Shown: piece by piece, positions 50,957 to 58,766 of the stretch
Layout: each line of letters begins with the position of its first letter
How positions within the stretch are numbered: position 1 is the first letter of the stretch
From: Pseudovibrio sp947494035
GTDB lineage: Bacteria > Pseudomonadota > Alphaproteobacteria > Rhizobiales > Stappiaceae
Assembly (NCBI GenBank): GCA_947494035.1
Contig: CANLTN010000022.1
Coordinates: 6,925-70,924 of the forward strand
Direction: 5' to 3'
DNA: 64,000 bases
Notes under the pieces: model-generated
Told to the model about the DNA's origin: nothing
Databases searched by the model: none
The model's input: only the letters and a program-made list of their open reading frames with translations
Made by a program: the position numbers and the translations under genes

Positions 50957-50979
50957 ATAATTCTAATATGTAGAATTAT
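50957..50979. promoter_or_regulatory. AT-rich inverted repeat upstream of the beta-oxidation gene
   Basis: ATAATTCTA (50957-50965) and TAGAATTAT (50971-50979) are perfect inverted repeats 5 bp apart, 16 bp from the cupin stop. It is either an operator upstream of the FadJ-type gene or the terminator hairpin of the cupin gene. Confidence 0.4.
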
Positions 50980-50994
50980 AAGTAGCTTCACCGG

Positions 50995-51381
50995 CTAATC
51001 CGGTTCATCCAGCCCATTCGGCAAAGAGATCCAAAGAACTGTTTGTGCGTCTGGCGAATGTCGCGAGAGATGACCTTTGCCATGGGTGTCTTCGATAAGA
51101 ACAAACTCACCCGCCCCAACAGTCCTCACCTCACCATCGCTGGTCTCGTATTCCACCGAGCCATCCAGCCTCACGGTCAACACCCGATCCGGAACTGTGT
51201 GCCATTCCACCTGTCTCATCCCCGCCGGGATCTGCGAAAAGCGAATGCGTGATGCCGGATAGCTTGCACTAACATCGAAAGGCGTGGCGTCAGGATGCAC
51301 CGACACTTGCTGCGTCGGCACCTCAACCTCACCAAAATGCGATTCCCCATCCGGTGTCGCGTAGATTCGTAGGCACTTCAT
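50995..51381 (-). CDS. Cupin-fold protein
   Basis: A 128-residue protein starting MKCLRIYATPDGESHFGEVE. The beta-barrel pattern 'AGMRQVEWHTVPDRVLTVRL', 'GSVEYETSDGEVRTVGAGEF' and 'VLIEDTHGKGHLSRH' is that of a small cupin, with His residues that could bind metal. ATG 51381 follows GGGGGAGG at proper spacing; a much longer open frame upstream (to 51687) is not supported. Function unknown. Confidence 0.7.
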   Translation of the reverse strand: MKCLRIYATPDGESHFGEVEVPTQQVSVHPDATPFDVSASYPASRIRFSQIPAGMRQVEWHTVPDRVLTVRLDGSVEYETSDGEVRTVGAGEFVLIEDTHGKGHLSRHSPDAQTVLWISLPNGLDEPD

Positions 51382-51637
51382 TGTGGTAGCCTCCCCCAAA
51401 CTTACCATAACCTCACGATAGACATTTACCACGCTAAGATCAGAGAGAAAGGAACACCTTGGTTGAAAGCAAATTTCTCCGCTTTGCTGACCATTCCTTA
51501 ACCTCACTTGGAATGCTTGAGGGCGCATAGGTCGTTTGCCACAGACGCGCCTAGCCTGTGCCGTAAGCAGTGTCAGAGACTTCTGCAAAGACCCCGGTCT
51601 TGCGCAATGAAAAGAGACGGCACAAGGGAGAGGTAGG

Positions 51638-52669
51638 ATGAACAGACGAGATTTTCTCGGAGCATCTGCCATAGCAATTTCCAGCACCTTCTATGTGGGC
51701 ATGATTGCGAGGCCAGTTATCGCCCAGGAAGACACGATAAACGCCATCAGCAACGCAAAAGTCACATACTTTGACGCGGTTGCCGGCTCTCGGCCCAGAG
51801 ATGTGGCCTTCGATACCGATGGCATGGTCTGGTATTGCGGACAAGGAGATGGCACGCTCACACGCCTTAATCCTGCTACCGGAGATCTTCACCCAGTTTC
51901 ACTGGGCGAAGGCGCAGCCCCTCACGGCGTGGTGCTTGGCCCGGACAATGCAATGTGGGTCACGGAAGGCGGGCAGAACGCCATTGCCCGCGTGGATACG
52001 GGCACAGATGAAGTCACCCTCATTCCGCTACCAATTGAGTTTGAAGACGCAAACCTCAACACCGGCATCTTCGATAACGACGGTTTTTACTGGTTCACCG
52101 GACAAAATGGCGTCTATGGACGCGTTGATCCTGCCACACTGGATATTCAGGTCCGGCCAAGCCCTGAAGGCCCCGGCCCATATGGCATTACCCTCACCCC
52201 TCAGGGAGACATCTGGTACGTCTCTCTCGCCGGAAACCACCTCGCCAACATCGACAGAGCCACAGGTGATGTACGTGTCGTAACACCTCCAACAGAGGAA
52301 CAGGGCCCCCGCCGCATCTGGTCTAATTCAGAAGGCAAGCTTTGGATCAGTGAATGGCTGTCCGGAAACGTCAGCGAATACAATCCAGAGGAAGACACGT
52401 GGCGCTCATGGAAACTACCCGGCGATTCTCCACTCCCCTACTCTGTGTATGTTGACGAGAACGACAAGGTTTGGCTGACAGACTTCGATACCGATTCCGT
52501 CGTTTTCTTCGATCCTGATACAGAAGAGTTCACCAGCTTCAAAAGCGATCAGGCCCACTCCGACGTTCGCCACATGGCAGGACGACCTGGCGAAGTCTGG
52601 GGCGGGGAATCTGGAACAGGAAGGGTCGTCCGTATCCAGTTCGACGAAACTGAAGGCACCCCTGCCTAA
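51638..52669 (+). CDS. Tat-exported Vgb-like beta-propeller protein
   Basis: A 343-residue protein with a twin-arginine signal (MNRRDFLGASAIAISSTFYV...), so it is exported folded. The rest is a six-to-seven-bladed propeller with repeated 'GxxW(Y/F)(V/T)xxxxG' blades ('DGMVWYCGQGDGTLTRLNP', 'DNAMWVTEGGQNAIARVD', 'QGDIWYVSLAGNHLANID', 'EGKLWISEWLSGNVSEYNP', 'NDKVWLTDFDTDSVVFFDP'), resembling virginiamycin B lyase and SMP-30-like lactonases. True lyase activity is not implied. ATG follows GAGAGGTAGG. Confidence 0.82.
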   Translation: MNRRDFLGASAIAISSTFYVGMIARPVIAQEDTINAISNAKVTYFDAVAGSRPRDVAFDTDGMVWYCGQGDGTLTRLNPATGDLHPVSLGEGAAPHGVVLGPDNAMWVTEGGQNAIARVDTGTDEVTLIPLPIEFEDANLNTGIFDNDGFYWFTGQNGVYGRVDPATLDIQVRPSPEGPGPYGITLTPQGDIWYVSLAGNHLANIDRATGDVRVVTPPTEEQGPRRIWSNSEGKLWISEWLSGNVSEYNPEEDTWRSWKLPGDSPLPYSVYVDENDKVWLTDFDTDSVVFFDPDTEEFTSFKSDQAHSDVRHMAGRPGEVWGGESGTGRVVRIQFDETEGTPA

Positions 52670-52688
52670 TAAAGAAACACATAGAAGA

Positions 52689-52713
52689 AGCGCAGTAACC
52701 GCACTGCGCTTTT
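52689..52713 (+). terminator. Intrinsic terminator of the Vgb-like gene
   Basis: AGCGCAG pairs with CTGCGCT around an 8-base loop and is followed by TTT. The convergent ogt-type gene ends a few bases beyond. Confidence 0.75.
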
Positions 52714-52717
52714 AGTG

Positions 52718-53251
52718 TCAGAAAGAAAACGCCATCTGGTCTTTGCTTGCACCCGGCCCGTACGCAATGCCCTCGTGGTCCAGCAGCCAGACCTTCGTCT
52801 CCAGCCCGCCACCAAAACCAACCAGCGCCCCATTTGCTCCAATCACCCGATGGCACGGAATGACAATCGGCAGCGGGTTCGCGTTGTTTGCCAGCCCCAC
52901 CGCACGGCTCGCCCCCGGATTGCCCAGCGCCGTGGCGATATCGCCATAACTGCGCGTTTCTCCAAACGGGATCGCCGCCAATTGCTCCCAGACACTCTTT
53001 TGAAAATCAGTCCCAATAAACTGCCAGTTCAAAGAGAACTCTTTAAGCTCGCCAGCAAAATAACCATCAAGCTGCGCAATCAACTCCCTGTAAGGCGTGG
53101 CATCTTCCACCCAGCCCTCTTCAACAAACCGCCTGCGTGCACTCTCGGGAAAATGGAGAAACTCCAGTGCTCCAGCCTGTCCGCCAATCAGCAACGACCC
53201 CACCGGGCTCTCATAACTGCAATAGGTGATTGGCTCAGCATCACTGGTCAT
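52718..53251 (-). CDS. ogt: Methylated-DNA--protein-cysteine S-methyltransferase
   Basis: A 177-residue suicide repair protein that takes methyl groups from O6-methylguanine onto its cysteine. The active-site motif is 'PIVIPCHRVIGANGALVGFG' with the acceptor Cys near residue 140; the recognition helix region 'RSYGDIATALGNPGASRAVG' precedes it. ATG 53251 has GGAGA upstream, preferred to an in-frame GTG at 53272. A terminator lies just upstream, so it has its own promoter or depends on read-through. Confidence 0.93.
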   Translation of the reverse strand: MTSDAEPITYCSYESPVGSLLIGGQAGALEFLHFPESARRRFVEEGWVEDATPYRELIAQLDGYFAGELKEFSLNWQFIGTDFQKSVWEQLAAIPFGETRSYGDIATALGNPGASRAVGLANNANPLPIVIPCHRVIGANGALVGFGGGLETKVWLLDHEGIAYGPGASKDQMAFSF

Positions 53252-53270
53252 GGTCGTCTTCTCCAGAATC

Positions 53271-53307
53271 ACAAAAAACTCTCCGCCGCAATCCGCAGCG
53301 GAGAGTT
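53271..53307 (-). terminator. Intrinsic terminator after the FAH-family gene
   Basis: On the minus strand AACTCTCCGC pairs perfectly with GCGGAGAGTT around an 11-base loop, followed by TTTTTTG. It sits between the hydrolase stop at 53354 and the ogt start. Confidence 0.85.
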
Positions 53308-53353
53308 CTGAAAAGCTTAGAGAAGGAGCCGAAACTCCGCAAGCGCAGGACCA

Positions 53354-54199
53354 TCAGTCAGCAGCGTAAGTAACCTGTTTTTGAACCCCAAGACCTTCCA
53401 CGCCCAGTTCAATCTTGTCACCCGGCTTCAGATAAACCTGTGGCTTCTGCCCCATACCAACACCGGGAGGCGTCCCTGTAGAGATCACATCCCCCGGCTG
53501 CAGGCTCATAAACTGGGACAGATGCGAGATCACCTGCGCCACACCAAACACCATGGTTTTGGTGGAGCCGTTTTGATAGCGATGACCGTTCACTTCCAGA
53601 TAAACGGAAAGGTTCTGCGGATCTTCCACTTCATCGCGCGTCACGAGCCATGGTCCGATAGGCCCAAATGTGTCAGCCGACTTACCCTTCACCCACTGGC
53701 CGCTGCGGTGAAGCTGAGAATCACGCTCTGACACATCGTTGACCACGCAGTACCCGGCCACATGATCCAGCGCATCTTCTTCGCTCACATACTTGGCATG
53801 TTTCCCAATCACCACACCAAGCTCAACTTCCCAGTCGGTCGTCACAGAACCGCGCGGAATCTCGATACCATCGTTCGGACCACAGATAGCCGAGGTCGCC
53901 TTCATGAAGATCACCGGCTCCTTCGGCACCGGCATGCCAGCTTCCGCAGCATGGTCGGAATAGTTCAGGCCAACGCAAACAAACTTGCCCACATTGCCAA
54001 CGCAGGCACCAATGCGCGGATTACCTTGCACCACTGGCAGGCTGGAAAGATCAAGCGCTGCGATCTTCGCAAGCCCCTCCGCACTCAGGGTATCCCCGGC
54101 AATGTCGTCAACCACGCCAGAAAGATCACGAATATTGCCATCCGCATCCAGAACACCCGGCGATTCCGCGTTCACCTCACCAAATCTAACAAGCTTCAT
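53354..54199 (-). CDS. Fumarylacetoacetate hydrolase-family protein
   Basis: A 281-residue FAH-family enzyme. Such proteins hydrolyse or hydrate C-C bonds of 2-oxo acids using Mg2+. Motifs: 'FVCVGLNYSDHAAEAGMPVP', 'IFMKATSAICGPNDGIEIPR', 'TDWEVELGVVIGKHAK' (metal-binding Glu) and 'GDVISTGTPPGVGMGQKPQV'. In sugar-acid pathways for L-fucose or L-rhamnose, FAH proteins of this type act on 2-keto-3-deoxy acids, next to an SDR dehydrogenase and a lactonase as here. Just 15 bp upstream is the C-terminal remnant of an SDR gene. Confidence 0.85.
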   Translation of the reverse strand: MKLVRFGEVNAESPGVLDADGNIRDLSGVVDDIAGDTLSAEGLAKIAALDLSSLPVVQGNPRIGACVGNVGKFVCVGLNYSDHAAEAGMPVPKEPVIFMKATSAICGPNDGIEIPRGSVTTDWEVELGVVIGKHAKYVSEEDALDHVAGYCVVNDVSERDSQLHRSGQWVKGKSADTFGPIGPWLVTRDEVEDPQNLSVYLEVNGHRYQNGSTKTMVFGVAQVISHLSQFMSLQPGDVISTGTPPGVGMGQKPQVYLKPGDKIELGVEGLGVQKQVTYAAD

Positions 54200-54214
54200 G
54201 TCCTACCCTCATTA

Positions 54215-54370
54215 TTAAGTGTCCCAGCCACTATCAATGACGTGCGTTTGTCAGGTTGTAAATGAGCTTTCATCATTACCCCGATACACCGCCAGCGTCG
54301 CAGTCTCCTCTGTCCTGCCAACGCCCCCTGCCAAGCTATTGATAACTCCAGCAACATCAAGCTTTGCACC
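54215..54370 (-). pseudogene. C-terminal remnant of an SDR-family dehydrogenase
   Basis: The minus strand reads AKLDVAGVINSLAGGVGRTE, ETATLAVYRGNDESSFTT, stop (TGA at 54251-54253), QTHVIDSGWDT, stop (TAA 54215-54217). This closely follows the end of short-chain dehydrogenases: 'GR.EE.A.LAVYLASDESSFTTGQ.HVIDGGW'. A GGA glycine codon appears to have become TGA. Only about 50 residues remain; the Rossmann part is missing. Its stop is 15 bp before the FAH gene start, so it was the upstream gene of that operon, as in fucose-type clusters. Confidence 0.75.
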
Positions 54371-54537
54371 TCACCAAATCACATGGAGCTGCCGACTTAC
54401 CGGAACCAACGTAAATACGCCTTCCAAAAACCGGAGATGAGTCTCAAAGAATTCCATGCCATTCTGAACAAAATGCACCCCTTCTCATCGACGCCGCAGT
54501 CGCAGCTGGCAACCAGTTTTCAAACAAGAGGTGAAGC
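54371..54537. other. Degraded intergenic sequence left of the lactonase gene
   Basis: Short stretch between the SDR remnant and the amidohydrolase gene with no recognisable frame. It probably marks the deletion that removed the rest of the SDR gene and contains the amidohydrolase promoter. Confidence 0.35.
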
Positions 54538-55365
54538 ATGCTCAGGATTGATGCCCACCAACATTTCTGGAAGCACTCCCGAGGAGACTACAGCTGGCTG
54601 ACACCGGACTTGAAGGCCATTTACAAAGACTTCCGCCCCAGCGACCTCCAGCCTCTGCTCAGCCAAGCCAACATGGATGGCACCATCCTCGTTCAAGCAG
54701 CAGATACCGTTGAAGAAACCCGCTTCCTCCTGCAACTGGCCGCAGAACACGACTGGATCCTCGGTATTGTTGGCTGGGTCGATATGGAAGCCACTGGGGC
54801 CCCACCCCTCATCTGCGAACTTGCCCAAAACTCAAAGCTCGTCGGCATTCGTCCGATGATCCATGACATTGATGATGATGAATGGATGCTAAAGGAGAAC
54901 CTGCGCCCCGCCATTCACGCACTCATAGACAACAACCTGACGCTCGACCTGCTGGTCCGGCCAAGGCACTTGCCGCATCTCAAAATCTTCCTCAAACGCT
55001 ATCCAGAGCTACGCGCAGTCATCAACCACTGTGCCAAGCCGGATATCCGCAGGAACGCATTCGAAGACTGGGCTGATCACCTCTCAGAGATCGCGGGCAT
55101 CTCCCCGGTCTGCTGCAAGCTCTCCGGCCTACTCACCGAAGCGCCCGAACACGCAGAGTTCGAAGACATCGCACCCTACGCCTTCCACATCCTGAACTGC
55201 TTTGGCCCCCAGCGCGTCATGTTCGGCAGCGATTGGCCGGTCCTTCTTCTCGCAAATACCTATCAAAACTGGGTGGATATGGTGGAACAACTCACAGCAG
55301 ACATGCCCAAGGCCGACCACACTGCCATCTTTGGCGGCACAGCTGCCCAGTTCTACCTCACTTAA
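54538..55365 (+). CDS. Amidohydrolase-family sugar lactonase (L-fuconolactonase-like)
   Basis: A 275-residue TIM-barrel hydrolase starting MLRIDAHQHFWKHSRGDYSW. The metal motif HxH is in 'DAHQHFW' at residues 5-11, with 'AVINHCAKPDI' and 'VMFGSDWPVLLLANTYQ' carrying further ligands. This matches L-fucono-1,5-lactonases and related COG3618 enzymes, which open sugar lactones made by an SDR dehydrogenase. Start ATG 54538 with GAGGTGAAGC upstream. It overlaps the convergent AraC gene by 8 bp. Confidence 0.85.
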   Translation: MLRIDAHQHFWKHSRGDYSWLTPDLKAIYKDFRPSDLQPLLSQANMDGTILVQAADTVEETRFLLQLAAEHDWILGIVGWVDMEATGAPPLICELAQNSKLVGIRPMIHDIDDDEWMLKENLRPAIHALIDNNLTLDLLVRPRHLPHLKIFLKRYPELRAVINHCAKPDIRRNAFEDWADHLSEIAGISPVCCKLSGLLTEAPEHAEFEDIAPYAFHILNCFGPQRVMFGSDWPVLLLANTYQNWVDMVEQLTADMPKADHTAIFGGTAAQFYLT

Positions 55366-56215
55366 ACTTGGCCCGATATTCACGCGGGGTCATACCCTTC
55401 ACCACACGAAACTGCCTGTTGAAGTTGGCAAGCGCCGAGTACCCCACATTATGGGCAATCACTGAAATCGGAGCATCCCCGCTGGAGAGCTGCGCACACG
55501 CATCACCAATCCGAATGCGCTTCAAATACTCTGAGATCGTCTTCCCCGTATGACGCTGAAACAACCGGTGCACTCCGGAAACACTCAGCGCCGCTGTCTC
55601 CGCCACTTCTTCCAATGGTAACGCCCGCGTATACTCAGAATGAATAAGCGTCAGCACCCTGTCGATCCGCTCATTCCCTCCATCTACACCGGAAAGAACA
55701 ACCGGATCGTGGACGAGCTGCGTCGCCCCTTCATCCTCTGAAAGTTCAGCCAAAACCCTTAAAATGATGAAGAGCCTCTCCAACGGATCTGCCTCAAAGA
55801 AGCCCTTGATCTTGGGAACCAGCCGGTGCCTTACACCCTCACTAAAACGAAGCCCGGCCAGCGCCCTCTGAAACAGCTTCTTAACGCCAGCCAGCTCCGA
55901 AACCTCACCGGTAATCCGCTCAACCCACTCTGGCTCAAACCAGATAACCAGCACCACATGCGGCTTACTCTCATCGGGTCGACCGCTGGAGGCCCATGTA
56001 TGCGGAAGGTTCGGGCCAAGCAGCACCAGATCTGCATGCCCATACTCTTCCACATGATCGCCCACAAAGCGTTGCCCATTTGAGTTCAACGTCAGTGTCA
56101 GCTCATACTCAGGATGGTGGTGCCACGAAAAAGGAATGCCCTCGTCAAGGCACCGGTTCATGATCTTAAATGACCCCTCTTCAGTGTCGGGCACCTTCTC
56201 CAGATATGACCTCAT
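55358..56215 (-). CDS. AraC-family transcriptional regulator
   Basis: A 285-residue regulator: N-terminal cupin domain ('IPFSWHHHPEYELTLTLNSN' near residues 26-45, 'HADLVLLGPNLPHTWASS') and C-terminal double helix-turn-helix ('PLEEVAETAALSVSGVHRLF' and 'PISVIAHNVGYSALANFNRQ', 'FRVVKGMTPREYRAKFK'). ATG 56215 follows AGAGGGTGAA; an in-frame start at 56263 lacks a site. It is convergent with the lactonase and divergent from the PhyH dioxygenase, which it most likely controls. Confidence 0.9.
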   Translation of the reverse strand: MRSYLEKVPDTEEGSFKIMNRCLDEGIPFSWHHHPEYELTLTLNSNGQRFVGDHVEEYGHADLVLLGPNLPHTWASSGRPDESKPHVVLVIWFEPEWVERITGEVSELAGVKKLFQRALAGLRFSEGVRHRLVPKIKGFFEADPLERLFIILRVLAELSEDEGATQLVHDPVVLSGVDGGNERIDRVLTLIHSEYTRALPLEEVAETAALSVSGVHRLFQRHTGKTISEYLKRIRIGDACAQLSSGDAPISVIAHNVGYSALANFNRQFRVVKGMTPREYRAKFK

Positions 56216-56334
56216 TTCACCCTCTGAACTTACAAAACGCCAGAATAATATCAGTATCTGCAAGTTTAGAACAACTCTCAGCTACAGGGCCAGCTAAACT
56301 TTTAGTCTCATCAAACCATCTGGGAGGAGAAGAG

Positions 56335-57270
56335 ATGGACGCTGAACTGCTTGCAGACGACCACTGGGGCTCAACCGCAACCGACACCCAGCTGAAAGAC
56401 GTCAAGAAGACACTACCCCTGCGCGTGTTATCAGAAAAAGACTGGCAACACTGGATCACTTGCGGCTACGTTATCGTGCGTCAGGCAGTGCCACAGGACA
56501 ACGTGAAACGGCTGGTCGACCTGCTTTGGGAGTTCGACGAGAAGGACGCCAATGATCCTGCCACATGGTACGTCCCTCAACGCCGCGCTCACAAGATGCA
56601 GGAACTCAACAACGCAGGCATGCTGGAAATCTATAACCACCAGTACCTGTGGGATAACCGCATGCAACAGCGGGTCTATGACGCTTTCGTCGATATCTGG
56701 GATAGAGAAGACCTCTGGGTCAGCATCGACCGCGCCAACCTCAATCCACCCAAGAAAGACCGCGACGGCAAACCCGGCTTCATCCATTGGGACGTAGACA
56801 CATCCCTGCGCCCGCTACCAATCAGCGTTCAGGGCGTTCTCTCGCTGGTCAAACAGGATGAGGAGACTGGTGGCTTCCAATGCATCCCGAAACTCTTTGA
56901 GGAGTTCGAGGAGTGGGCCAAAACCCAGCCGGAAGACCGTGACCCAAAGCACCCAGACTACGCAGGTTACGAGATCGAGAAGATCGAAATGGAACCGGGC
57001 GACCTGATGATCTTCAACGCCCTCCTCGCCCATGGCATCCGGCCAAACAACTCCAAAGACAAAGTGCGTATCGCTCAATACATCTCCATGTTCCCCGCCG
57101 AACAGCAGAACGAGGCACTAAGGCAGGACCGCATCCATCAATGGCGCAACATGGAACCACCTCGACGCGCATCCTTCCCCGGTGACCCCCGCGAATGGGA
57201 AAAGAAGAATGCTGAAACCGCCGAGCTAACCGACCTCGGCAAAAAGCTTCTTGGGCTAAATCTCTGGTAA
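56335..57270 (+). CDS. Phytanoyl-CoA dioxygenase (PhyH)-family oxygenase
   Basis: A 311-residue Fe(II)/2-oxoglutarate dioxygenase. The iron-binding HxD is in 'GFIHWDVDTSLRPLP' near residues 143-157, the distal His in 'NALLAHGIRPNNSKDKVRIA' near 225-245 with the 2-oxoglutarate Arg shortly after. It hydroxylates an unknown substrate; the family includes enzymes for sugars, amino acids and lipids. ATG 56335 has GGAGG seven bases upstream. The long frame from 56170 is not used because it overlaps the AraC start region. Probable AraC target. Confidence 0.85.
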   Translation: MDAELLADDHWGSTATDTQLKDVKKTLPLRVLSEKDWQHWITCGYVIVRQAVPQDNVKRLVDLLWEFDEKDANDPATWYVPQRRAHKMQELNNAGMLEIYNHQYLWDNRMQQRVYDAFVDIWDREDLWVSIDRANLNPPKKDRDGKPGFIHWDVDTSLRPLPISVQGVLSLVKQDEETGGFQCIPKLFEEFEEWAKTQPEDRDPKHPDYAGYEIEKIEMEPGDLMIFNALLAHGIRPNNSKDKVRIAQYISMFPAEQQNEALRQDRIHQWRNMEPPRRASFPGDPREWEKKNAETAELTDLGKKLLGLNLW

Positions 57271-57279
57271 AACGAAAGA

Positions 57280-57307
57280 GAGCGCTTCCCCTCTCGGGGA
57301 AACGCTC
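57280..57307. terminator. Hairpin between PhyH and VOC genes
   Basis: GAGCG+TTCCCC pairs with GGGGAA+CGCTC (one mismatch) around TCTC. It lies between convergent genes; the minus-strand tail (CTCTTTCGTTTT) is T-rich, so it may serve the VOC gene or both. Confidence 0.55.
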
Positions 57308-57327
57308 CTGCACCGGATTTGTTTGCG

Positions 57328-57711
57328 CTACATGTAGCTTACCACCTCAAACTCAATTCCATCATCATCGTCGAAATAGAACCGGCGCCCCGGTTCATAA
57401 TCACCATGGTTATGCGTCTTGTACCCACCCGCCAGGATCTTCTTCTCCACAGCATCCAGATCTTCGACCACCACACCAACATGGTTCAGGCCGCCATGGG
57501 TTACATAGCTGTCTTCCTTGGCCCCATGCATTTTTCTGGGTGAGTAAACGGCAATATAACTTTCATCGTTTCCAACATGAACGGTGGTCCCCCCTCCGAT
57601 TGACGCCCCCTGCCAACGCACATGCCAACCAAACCAATCTGCAAGACGGCTCGCGGTCGCAACAGGGTCAGATACGGTAATATTGACGTGCTCCAAAAAA
57701 CTCTTTGTCAT
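57328..57711 (-). CDS. VOC-family (glyoxalase/bleomycin-resistance fold) protein
   Basis: A 127-residue protein starting MTKSFLEHVNITVSDPVATA. The beta-alpha-beta-beta-beta metal site pattern 'LEHVNITVSDP' (His), 'GGLNHVGVVVEDLDAVEKKI' (His) and 'RRFYFDDDDGIEFEVVSYM' (Glu) is complete for one VOC module. It may detoxify an aldehyde or bind a drug. It is divergent from soxR with a MerR-type promoter pointing to it, so it is probably a redox-stress gene. ATG 57711 is chosen over a start at 57744. Confidence 0.85.
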   Translation of the reverse strand: MTKSFLEHVNITVSDPVATASRLADWFGWHVRWQGASIGGGTTVHVGNDESYIAVYSPRKMHGAKEDSYVTHGGLNHVGVVVEDLDAVEKKILAGGYKTHNHGDYEPGRRFYFDDDDGIEFEVVSYM

Positions 57712-57747
57712 CGCAATAGCCTTTCTTTTGACTTCTGATGACACCCT

Positions 57748-57778
57748 GTGTAGGACTTCAAGTTAAGTTTAAGTCAAG
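57748..57778 (-). promoter_or_regulatory. SoxR-type promoter of the VOC gene (19-bp spacer with dyad)
   Basis: On the minus strand -35 TTGACT and -10 TACACA are exactly 19 bp apart. The spacer region holds the dyad ACTTAAA-CTTAAC-TTGAAGT (57756-57775, 6 of 7 pairs). The long spacer with a central dyad is the hallmark of MerR/SoxR-activated promoters. Confidence 0.8.
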
Positions 57779-57797
57779 AACTATTTTCGGAAAATTT

Positions 57798-58262
57798 ATG
57801 GATCACGCGAATATCCTGACAATAGGCGAACTTGCCGACCGCACCGGCCTCACCACCTCCGCCATTCGTTTTTATGAGACAAAAGGGATCGTCACCCCCA
57901 ACCGCAATGCTGGCGGCCAGCGCCGCTTCATGCGAGCCGACATCCGCCGTCTCTCATTTGCGTTAATTGCACAGGAATTCGGCTTCACCATCAAAGAAAT
58001 TGCCGACCAACTCGCCACCCTGCCTCCCGGCCGTGCGCCCAACAAGAGCGACTGGCAACGCCTGAGCCAACAATTCAAAGTACAGCTGGACGAACGCATC
58101 GCCCGCATGGAACGTCTCAGATCAACACTGGATGGCTGCATGGGCTGTGGCTGCCTGTCCTTGACAAAATGCAGCCTCTACAACGCCGGCGACGCCGCCA
58201 ACATCTACGGCCGCGGCCCCCGCTTCATCTACGGCGACAAATCATTTTCTGAAGAGAGCTAA
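57798..58262 (+). CDS. soxR: Redox-sensitive transcriptional activator SoxR
   Basis: A 154-residue MerR-family regulator with an N-terminal winged helix ('LTIGELADRTGLTTSAIRFY' at residues 7-26) and the [2Fe-2S] motif CxxCxCx5C: Cys 114, 117, 119 and 125 in 'CMGCGCLSLTKCSLYN'. SoxR senses redox-cycling compounds. ATG 57798 is chosen; an upstream frame start at 57738 lies inside the promoter. No soxS is adjacent; as in many non-enteric bacteria the regulon is direct, and the divergent VOC gene is its likely target. Confidence 0.93.
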   Translation: MDHANILTIGELADRTGLTTSAIRFYETKGIVTPNRNAGGQRRFMRADIRRLSFALIAQEFGFTIKEIADQLATLPPGRAPNKSDWQRLSQQFKVQLDERIARMERLRSTLDGCMGCGCLSLTKCSLYNAGDAANIYGRGPRFIYGDKSFSEES

Positions 58263-58346
58263 CTGGTTGGTTCATCAGTTCTCATAGCTTTCAAAATTCC
58301 AAGGCTCTCGGGACATCGGCCAGTCAATAGATTATCCATCAAGCTC

Positions 58347-58766
58347 CTAATACTGCAGCAGCCCGACACGGGAGCATTCCGCTACCAAAGTCAAATGGGA
58401 CATATCCTTACCCATCACATCCTGAACGATCTTGCGTGTTCCGACCCCTCGTACTGCCCAGAATTTCAAAAGACGGCGAAAACTGCGGGGTTCGAAAGTC
58501 GCGCTGCTGCGATAGGACCCCCACCACTCCGATGGCATACCCGAGGTGAAGACGTGGAGCGGAGGCCGCGCGAGCAAAAAAGGCATATCATCGTTCTGCG
58601 TTGCAACGGCTCTGTCAAGAATAGAGCCAATTCCAAGCACACTAGCCATAGCCGGAGGGGTATGCTTTAGCCTCCAATTACACAGAACACGCATCAGTTC
58701 TACATTGAGCTCATCGCCAAAATTATCGATGGCACATCAATGATAGTTAACTTTGATATTGCTCAT
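58347..58766 (-). pseudogene. Disrupted polysaccharide pyruvyl transferase-like gene
   Basis: ATG 58766 overlaps the RND pump stop (ATGA), and the frame reads MSNIKVNYH, stop, CAIDNFGDELNVELMRVLCN... to a stop at 58347. 'NFGDELN' early, 'SVLGIGSILD' in the middle and 'FWAVRGVGTRKIVQDVMG' match polysaccharide pyruvyl transferases ('NFGDELN', 'IGIGS', 'AVRGP.T'). The TGA at codon 10 sits where the family usually has tryptophan (TGG), and the C-terminal half is missing. About 140 codons remain out of roughly 300, so it is taken as non-functional. Confidence 0.65.

Noticed and set aside
54219..54440. A plus-strand 73-codon gene between the FAH and lactonase genes
   Set aside because: The minus strand of the same stretch matches an SDR C-terminus, which explains the sequence better.
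58737..58739. Selenocysteine reading of the in-frame TGA in the pyruvyltransferase-like gene
   Set aside because: The family has tryptophan there, no selenocysteine-insertion hairpin was noticed, and the C-terminus is also missing, so decay is simpler.
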